DNA of 64,000 nt from Craurococcus roseus (GTDB lineage: Bacteria > Pseudomonadota > Alphaproteobacteria > Acetobacterales > Acetobacteraceae). The stretch spans positions 62,001-126,000 of the forward strand of contig NZ_BAAAFZ010000046.1 in the NCBI RefSeq assembly GCF_039523795.1, read 5' to 3'. Shown piece after piece: positions 60,067 through 64,000 of this stretch; the stretch's first letter is position 1; each line of letters begins with the position of its first letter. Under the pieces are notes generated by a model. The model saw only the letters and a program-made list of their open reading frames with translations, did not search any database and was not told the origin of the DNA. The position numbers and the translations under genes are program-made.

Positions 60067-60288
60067 ATGCCTCGCGTCGCCGTCGCCCTCCTCATCGGCC
60101 TGCTCGGATTCCTGCTCTACGTCGGCGCCGTGGTGGCGCTGGCCGACCGCGTGCTCGAACTGCATTGGACCGTGCAAACCGCCTACTTCGTCCTTGCCGG
60201 CGTCGCCTGGGCTTGGCCGGCGCAAAGGCTGATGTACTGGGCGGCGCGGAAGGACCCGCCCCCGCCACGGCGCACGCGGAAGGCCTGA
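60067..60288 (+). CDS. Small membrane protein, DUF2842-like
   Basis: A 73-residue protein with two hydrophobic helices: VAVALLIGLLGFLLYVGAVV and YFVLAGVAWAWPAQRLMYW, separated by a short loop, and a basic Pro/Arg-rich tail (PPPPRRTRKA). Layout and the AWAWPAQRLM segment recall the alphaproteobacterial DUF2842 family of unknown function, though the similarity is loose. The ATG at 60067 (MPRVAVALL) is chosen; ATG at 60055 adds four residues. It diverges from apt. Confidence 0.6.
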   Translation: MPRVAVALLIGLLGFLLYVGAVVALADRVLELHWTVQTAYFVLAGVAWAWPAQRLMYWAARKDPPPPRRTRKA

Positions 60289-60554
60289 CGCGCCGGTCGG
60301 GGCCGCACCGGGCACGACTCCGCCGCCGAAGTTCCGGGGCGTCCCGGCCGTCTGCCGTCGAAGACGCCTCCCTTCCCGGGTCGGGCGCCGGCCGCGACCG
60401 GCGCCGCCCTGCCTGCCGCGTGTGCGGCCTGCCCGGTCTGGGCGCAGGGCGGGCTTGCGGAGCGCCCAAGGCAGGGGTGCGGGATGGCATGGGACGTGCA
60501 AGATACGGGGCGCAAGAGCGAACCCCGCCGGCTTCGGGCGGTTAGGAAAAAGGC

Positions 60555-61979
60555 ATGCCCGACGCGGTCCTCAACGGTTACGATCCCGGCGCGTTCTGGT
60601 GCGAAATGTCGCAGGGCGGCGCGGCCCAGACGGTGCGCGACCGGCTCGCGGCCCTCACGCTGGACGAGCTGAAGCGGCGCGCCGCCGACGCCGACGCGGA
60701 GCTGCGCGACCTCGGCATCACCTTCACCGTGTATTCGGAGCGCGACGCGGCGGACCGCGTGCTGCCCTTCGACTGCATCCCGCGCGTCCTCTCGGCGGAG
60801 GACTGGGCAACGATCGAGTCCGGGGTGTGCCAGCGCGTTTCGGCGCTCAACCACCTGCTGCACGACATCTACCACGACCAGAAGATCCTGGCCGACGGGG
60901 TGATCCCGGCCGACCTGGTCCTCGGCAACGCCAATTACCGGCCGGTCATGCGCGGCGTGGACCTGCCGCACCGCACCTACGTCAACGTCTGCGGCACGGA
61001 CATCGTGCGCGACGCGTCGGGCGGCTTCATGGTGCTGGAGGACAACGCCCGCACGCCGTCGGGCGTCGGCTACGTCGTCGAGAACCGGCACATGATGCTG
61101 CGCGCCTTCCCCGACATGCTGGAGGGCGTGGAGCTCCGCCCGGTGGCCGACTACGGCTCCCGGCTGCTCGGGGCGCTGCGCGAGGTGGCGCCGCCGGTGG
61201 CGGACCCGCAGGTGGTGCTGCTCTCGCCCGGGCCGTACAACTCCGCCTACTTCGAGCACGTGTTCCTGGCCCGCGAGATGGGCGTGCCGCTGGTGGAGGG
61301 GCGCGACCTCCTGGTCACGGAGGACGACCGCGTGTGGATGCGCACCACCGGCGGCCTCGCCCGCGTGGAGGCGATCTACCGGCGCATCGACGACGACTAC
61401 CTGGACCCGGAGGCGTTCCGCCCCGACAGCGCGCTGGGCGTGCCCGGCCTGATGCGCGCCTACCGCGCCGGCAAGGTGGCGCTGGCCAACGCGGTGGGCA
61501 CCGGCGTCGCCGACGACAAGGCGGTGTACGCCTACATGCCGCGGGCCATCCGCTACTACCTGGACCAGGACCCGATCCTGGCCAACGTCGACACCCACAT
61601 CTGCCGCGAGCCGGACGCGTTGAAGTACACGCTCGACCACCTGGAGGAGCTGGTGGTGAAGCCGGTGGGCGAGGCCGGCGGCTACGGCATAACCATCGGC
61701 CCGCGGGCGAGCCGGCGGGAGCTGGAGGAGTGCCGGGCGCGGCTGCTGGCGGAACCGGCGAACTACATCAGCCAGCCTTGCCTCGCGCTCTCGGTCGCGC
61801 CGACCCTGGTGGAAGGCCGGGTCGAGCCGCGCCACGTGGACCTGCGGCCCTTCGCGGTCACGGGGGCGAAGACCTGGGTCCTGCCCGGCGGGCTGACGCG
61901 CGTGGCGCTGCGGCGCGGTTCGCTGGTGGTCAACTCGTCGCAGGGCGGCGGTTCGAAGGACACCTGGGTCCTTGGCTGA
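60555..61979 (+). CDS. Circularly permuted ATP-grasp protein
   Basis: A 474-residue enzyme of the circularly permuted ATP-grasp family (formerly DUF404/DUF407). Hallmarks: ITFTVYSERDAADRVLPFDC, RVSALNHLLHDIYHDQKILA, GGFMVLEDNARTPSGVGYVV and LLSPGPYNSAYFEHVFLARE. The nucleotide/Mg part includes LEELVVKPVGEAGGYGITIG and the closing WVLPGGLTRVALRRGSLVVN. It probably forms peptide-like or ester bonds; the product is unknown. GGAAAAAGG precedes the ATG. It is coupled to the alpha-E gene through overlapping stop and start, a recurring gene order. Confidence 0.92.
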   Translation: MPDAVLNGYDPGAFWCEMSQGGAAQTVRDRLAALTLDELKRRAADADAELRDLGITFTVYSERDAADRVLPFDCIPRVLSAEDWATIESGVCQRVSALNHLLHDIYHDQKILADGVIPADLVLGNANYRPVMRGVDLPHRTYVNVCGTDIVRDASGGFMVLEDNARTPSGVGYVVENRHMMLRAFPDMLEGVELRPVADYGSRLLGALREVAPPVADPQVVLLSPGPYNSAYFEHVFLAREMGVPLVEGRDLLVTEDDRVWMRTTGGLARVEAIYRRIDDDYLDPEAFRPDSALGVPGLMRAYRAGKVALANAVGTGVADDKAVYAYMPRAIRYYLDQDPILANVDTHICREPDALKYTLDHLEELVVKPVGEAGGYGITIGPRASRRELEECRARLLAEPANYISQPCLALSVAPTLVEGRVEPRHVDLRPFAVTGAKTWVLPGGLTRVALRRGSLVVNSSQGGGSKDTWVLG

Positions 61980-63045
61980 CGTCCTGCTCTCCCGCTACGC
62001 GGAATGCCTGTTCTGGCTCGCGCGGTACGTCGAGCGGGCGGAGAACCTCGCGCGCATCCTCGACGTGAACGAGACCTTCTCGCGCGACAGCCGCGGCGGG
62101 CAGAACTGGCGCTCGGTCCTGCAGCTCCACGGCGACGAGGCGCGGTTCGAGGGCTTGCACGGCAAGGCCACGGCCGAGTCCGTGCTCCGCTTCTACGTCA
62201 CGGACGCCACGAACCCGACATCCATCGTCTCCGCCGTGCGCATGGCGCGGGAGAACGCCCGCGCGCTCCGGCCGCTGATCTCGAACGAGATGTGGACCCA
62301 GGTGAACGTGCTCCACAACAAGCTCGGCGCGCTGGGCGACGGCGCGCTGGCGGCGGGCAACCGCGCGCGGCTGTTCGGGCAGGTGAAGGAGGCGTGCCAG
62401 ACGCATGTCGGGGTGCTGGAAGGCACCTTCTACCGCGGCCAGGGCTGGCATTTCTGCCGGATGGGCCGCTACATCGAGCGCGCCGACCAGACCACGCGCC
62501 TGCTCGACATCAAGTACCACCTGCTCCTGCCCGACCCGGCGGACGTCGGCTCGCCGCTCGACGTGAGCCAGTGGAACGCGCTGCTGCGGTCGGCGGCCGG
62601 CTACCAAGCGTTCCGGCAGATCCACCCGGAGGGCATCACCCCGACGCGGGTGGCCGGCTTCCTGCTGCTGGACGCGCGGTTCCCGCGCTCGGTCGCGCTT
62701 TGCGTGCGGGAAGCCGCGGCGCTGCTCGACGGCTTGCGTTCGCAGTACAACCTGCGGGGAGGGACGGGCGCGGCGGAGGAGTTGGACCGGCTGCACTCCG
62801 TCCTCAGCACGCTGTCGATCGGCGCGATCCTCAAGAAGGGGCTGCACGAGTTCCTGGACCTGCTCCAACGGCAGTTCATCGCCGTCACCGCCGACCTTTC
62901 CGACACGTTCTTCGGGCATGGCCGGGCGCAGCAGAGCCAGTCGCAATCCGGGCCGTCCGGGTCGCAGTCCCAGTCGCAATCGCAATCCGGATCGGGGTTC
63001 GAGTGGTGGCCGCCGCTGCCGCCCCTGCCCCCGGTCCAGAACTAG
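61972..63045 (+). CDS. Alpha-E domain protein (DUF403)
   Basis: A 357-residue mainly helical protein of the alpha-E family: LLSRYAECLFWLARYVERAE, the RVLQ-type RSVLQLHGDEARFEGLHGK, SIVSAVRMARENARALRPLI and GRYIERADQTTRLLDIKYHL. It starts with TTG inside the last codons of the ATP-grasp gene, so translation is coupled. The family normally ends near residue 310; here a Gln-Ser repeat tail follows (about 322-342, SQSQSGPSGSQSQSQSQSG) and then a Pro-rich end. The domain is thought to partner the ATP-grasp enzyme, and its activity is unproven. Confidence 0.9.
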   Translation: MADVLLSRYAECLFWLARYVERAENLARILDVNETFSRDSRGGQNWRSVLQLHGDEARFEGLHGKATAESVLRFYVTDATNPTSIVSAVRMARENARALRPLISNEMWTQVNVLHNKLGALGDGALAAGNRARLFGQVKEACQTHVGVLEGTFYRGQGWHFCRMGRYIERADQTTRLLDIKYHLLLPDPADVGSPLDVSQWNALLRSAAGYQAFRQIHPEGITPTRVAGFLLLDARFPRSVALCVREAAALLDGLRSQYNLRGGTGAAEELDRLHSVLSTLSIGAILKKGLHEFLDLLQRQFIAVTADLSDTFFGHGRAQQSQSQSGPSGSQSQSQSQSGSGFEWWPPLPPLPPVQN

Positions 63046-63058
63046 AGCGACCGATCCC

Positions 63059-64000
63059 ATGCCGCTCCTGGCCGTCCGCCACACCACGACCTACCGGTAC
63101 CGCCAGCCCGTGGCGTTCGGCGAGCACCGGATGATGCTCCGCCCGCGCGAAGGGCACGACCAGCGCATCCTGGACGCGCGGCTCGACATCAGCCCCGCGC
63201 CGTCCGGCGTGCGCTGGCTGCACGACGTGTTCGGCAACAGCGTCGCCGTCGCCCGCTTCTCCGGCCGCGCCGCCGAACTGCGCTTCGACAGCTACGTGCG
63301 CCTGGACCACCAGCCGAGCGGCGCCGACGACCTCCACCTCGATGAGCACGGGGCGATCTGGCCGTTCTCCTACGGGCCGGAAGAAGGGGCGGACCTCGGC
63401 CGCTCCATCGAGCGCCACTTCCCCGATCCCGAGCGCGAGGTGGACCGCTGGGCGCGCCGGTTCGCGCGGGCGGGCGGGCCGACGGACACGCTGGAGCTGC
63501 TGTCGGAGATGACGCACGCCATCCGGAACGAATTCGCCTACGTCGCGCGGGAGGGCGGCGGCACGCAGCCGCCCGGCCGCACGCTCAAGCTCGGCAGCGG
63601 CACCTGCCGCGACTTCGCTGTGCTGATGATGGAAGCGGTGCGCTCGCTCGGCTTCGCGGCGCGCTTCGTTTCGGGCTACCTCTACTCCCCGGGGCGCGAC
63701 GGGGACGGGCACGTTGGCGGCGGCTCCACCCACGCCTGGGTCCGCGTGTACCTCCCCGGCGCCGGCTGGGTGGAGTTCGACCCGACCAACGGCATCGTCG
63801 GCAACCGCGACCTGATCCGCGTCGCCGTGGCGCGCCAAGCGTCGCAAGCGGTGCCGCTGGCGGGAAGTTGGACCGGCTTCCCCGCCGACAGCCTAGGGAT
63901 GGAGGTGGAGGTCCACGTCACCTCCGCGGAACCGGGCGGCGTCGGCGACGCCGCGCCCGGGGCGGCCGCCGAACACGCGGCGCCCCCCTCCCCCGCCGCG
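63059..64000 (+). CDS. Transglutaminase-like cysteine protease-fold protein, 3' end outside the window
   Basis: 314 codons are visible with no stop; the gene runs past the window edge. It starts at ATG 63059, 13 bases after the alpha-E stop. The N-terminal bacterial transglutaminase-associated domain (VRHTTTYRYRQPVAFGEHRM) precedes the catalytic core with Cys183 in GSGTCRDFAV, His225 in STHAWVRVY and Asp241 in EFDPTNG, so the triad is complete. No signal peptide is seen. In known genomes such proteins accompany ATP-grasp and alpha-E genes and probably hydrolyse or form amide bonds in the same pathway. Confidence 0.92.
   Translation, partial: MPLLAVRHTTTYRYRQPVAFGEHRMMLRPREGHDQRILDARLDISPAPSGVRWLHDVFGNSVAVARFSGRAAELRFDSYVRLDHQPSGADDLHLDEHGAIWPFSYGPEEGADLGRSIERHFPDPEREVDRWARRFARAGGPTDTLELLSEMTHAIRNEFAYVAREGGGTQPPGRTLKLGSGTCRDFAVLMMEAVRSLGFAARFVSGYLYSPGRDGDGHVGGGSTHAWVRVYLPGAGWVEFDPTNGIVGNRDLIRVAVARQASQAVPLAGSWTGFPADSLGMEVEVHVTSAEPGGVGDAAPGAAAEHAAPPSPAA

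Overview
The window is GC-rich bacterial chromosome DNA, densely packed with genes and with many 4-base stop/start overlaps. Gene content points to an alphaproteobacterium, most likely the Acetobacteraceae (Roseomonas-like). It has several orphan Bug-type solute receptors, an hrcA gene divergent from rph-rdgB, DUF2842- and YjbF-like proteins, Tat-type export signals and a dgoK/dgoA pair. The lineage is inferred from gene content; no rRNA is present. A 21-base run of N at 43294-43314 shows that this is a scaffold with an internal gap.

Layout. 1-3126 is the end of a branched-chain amino acid (Liv) ABC operon. It is followed at 3181-3334 by a 25-codon ORF whose ribosome-binding site is a 16-base complement of the 16S rRNA tail, closed by a perfect hairpin. 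3351-12757 holds a Bug receptor, a sulfatase-family hydrolase, a flavin reductase, an MFS carrier, a DUF3047 protein, a dienelactone hydrolase and a TAXI-type TRAP transporter. 12831-17597 is envelope-oriented: a DUF4142 protein, a di-haem peroxidase, a YjbF-like lipoprotein, a CHRD protein and a polyprenyl-phosphate sugar-phosphate transferase. 17676-25892 is housekeeping (hemW, rdgB, rph, hrcA) interrupted by a YbaK-like editing protein, a rhodanese, two Bug receptors and a nuclease-fold protein.

25893-29937 is the unusual part. It contains a decayed PAP2 gene, about 650 bases of extreme GC low-complexity sequence with an 11-C run, a protein made of five 66-67-residue Asn/Gln-ladder repeats, a short RTX-type protein on the other strand, and tRNA-Pro(CGG) with its own promoter and terminator.

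30070-43787 mixes DUF445, FkbM methyltransferase, PhoD, a radical SAM SplB-like protein, three luciferase-like flavin oxidoreductases, a beta-propeller protein, and dgoK / small lipoprotein / dgoA / methyltransferase. 43792-53055 has two thiamine-diphosphate enzymes, an AEC carrier, an acyl-CoA-synthetase-like ligase and a DctPQM TRAP transporter. 53204-60288 carries an asparaginase-like protein, a metallo-beta-lactamase-fold protein, an HD protein, a YdjM-like membrane protein, an epimerase with a Bug receptor, an unusual exported protein and apt. The window ends in a circularly permuted ATP-grasp / alpha-E / transglutaminase operon, whose last gene runs off the edge.

The overall theme is uptake of organic acids and amino acids (Liv, TAXI, DctPQM, four orphan Bug receptors) and their oxidation (flavin, ThDP and CoA-ligase enzymes). 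The least explained parts are the 25-codon ORF, the repeat-protein/RTX pair and the ATP-grasp/transglutaminase operon.
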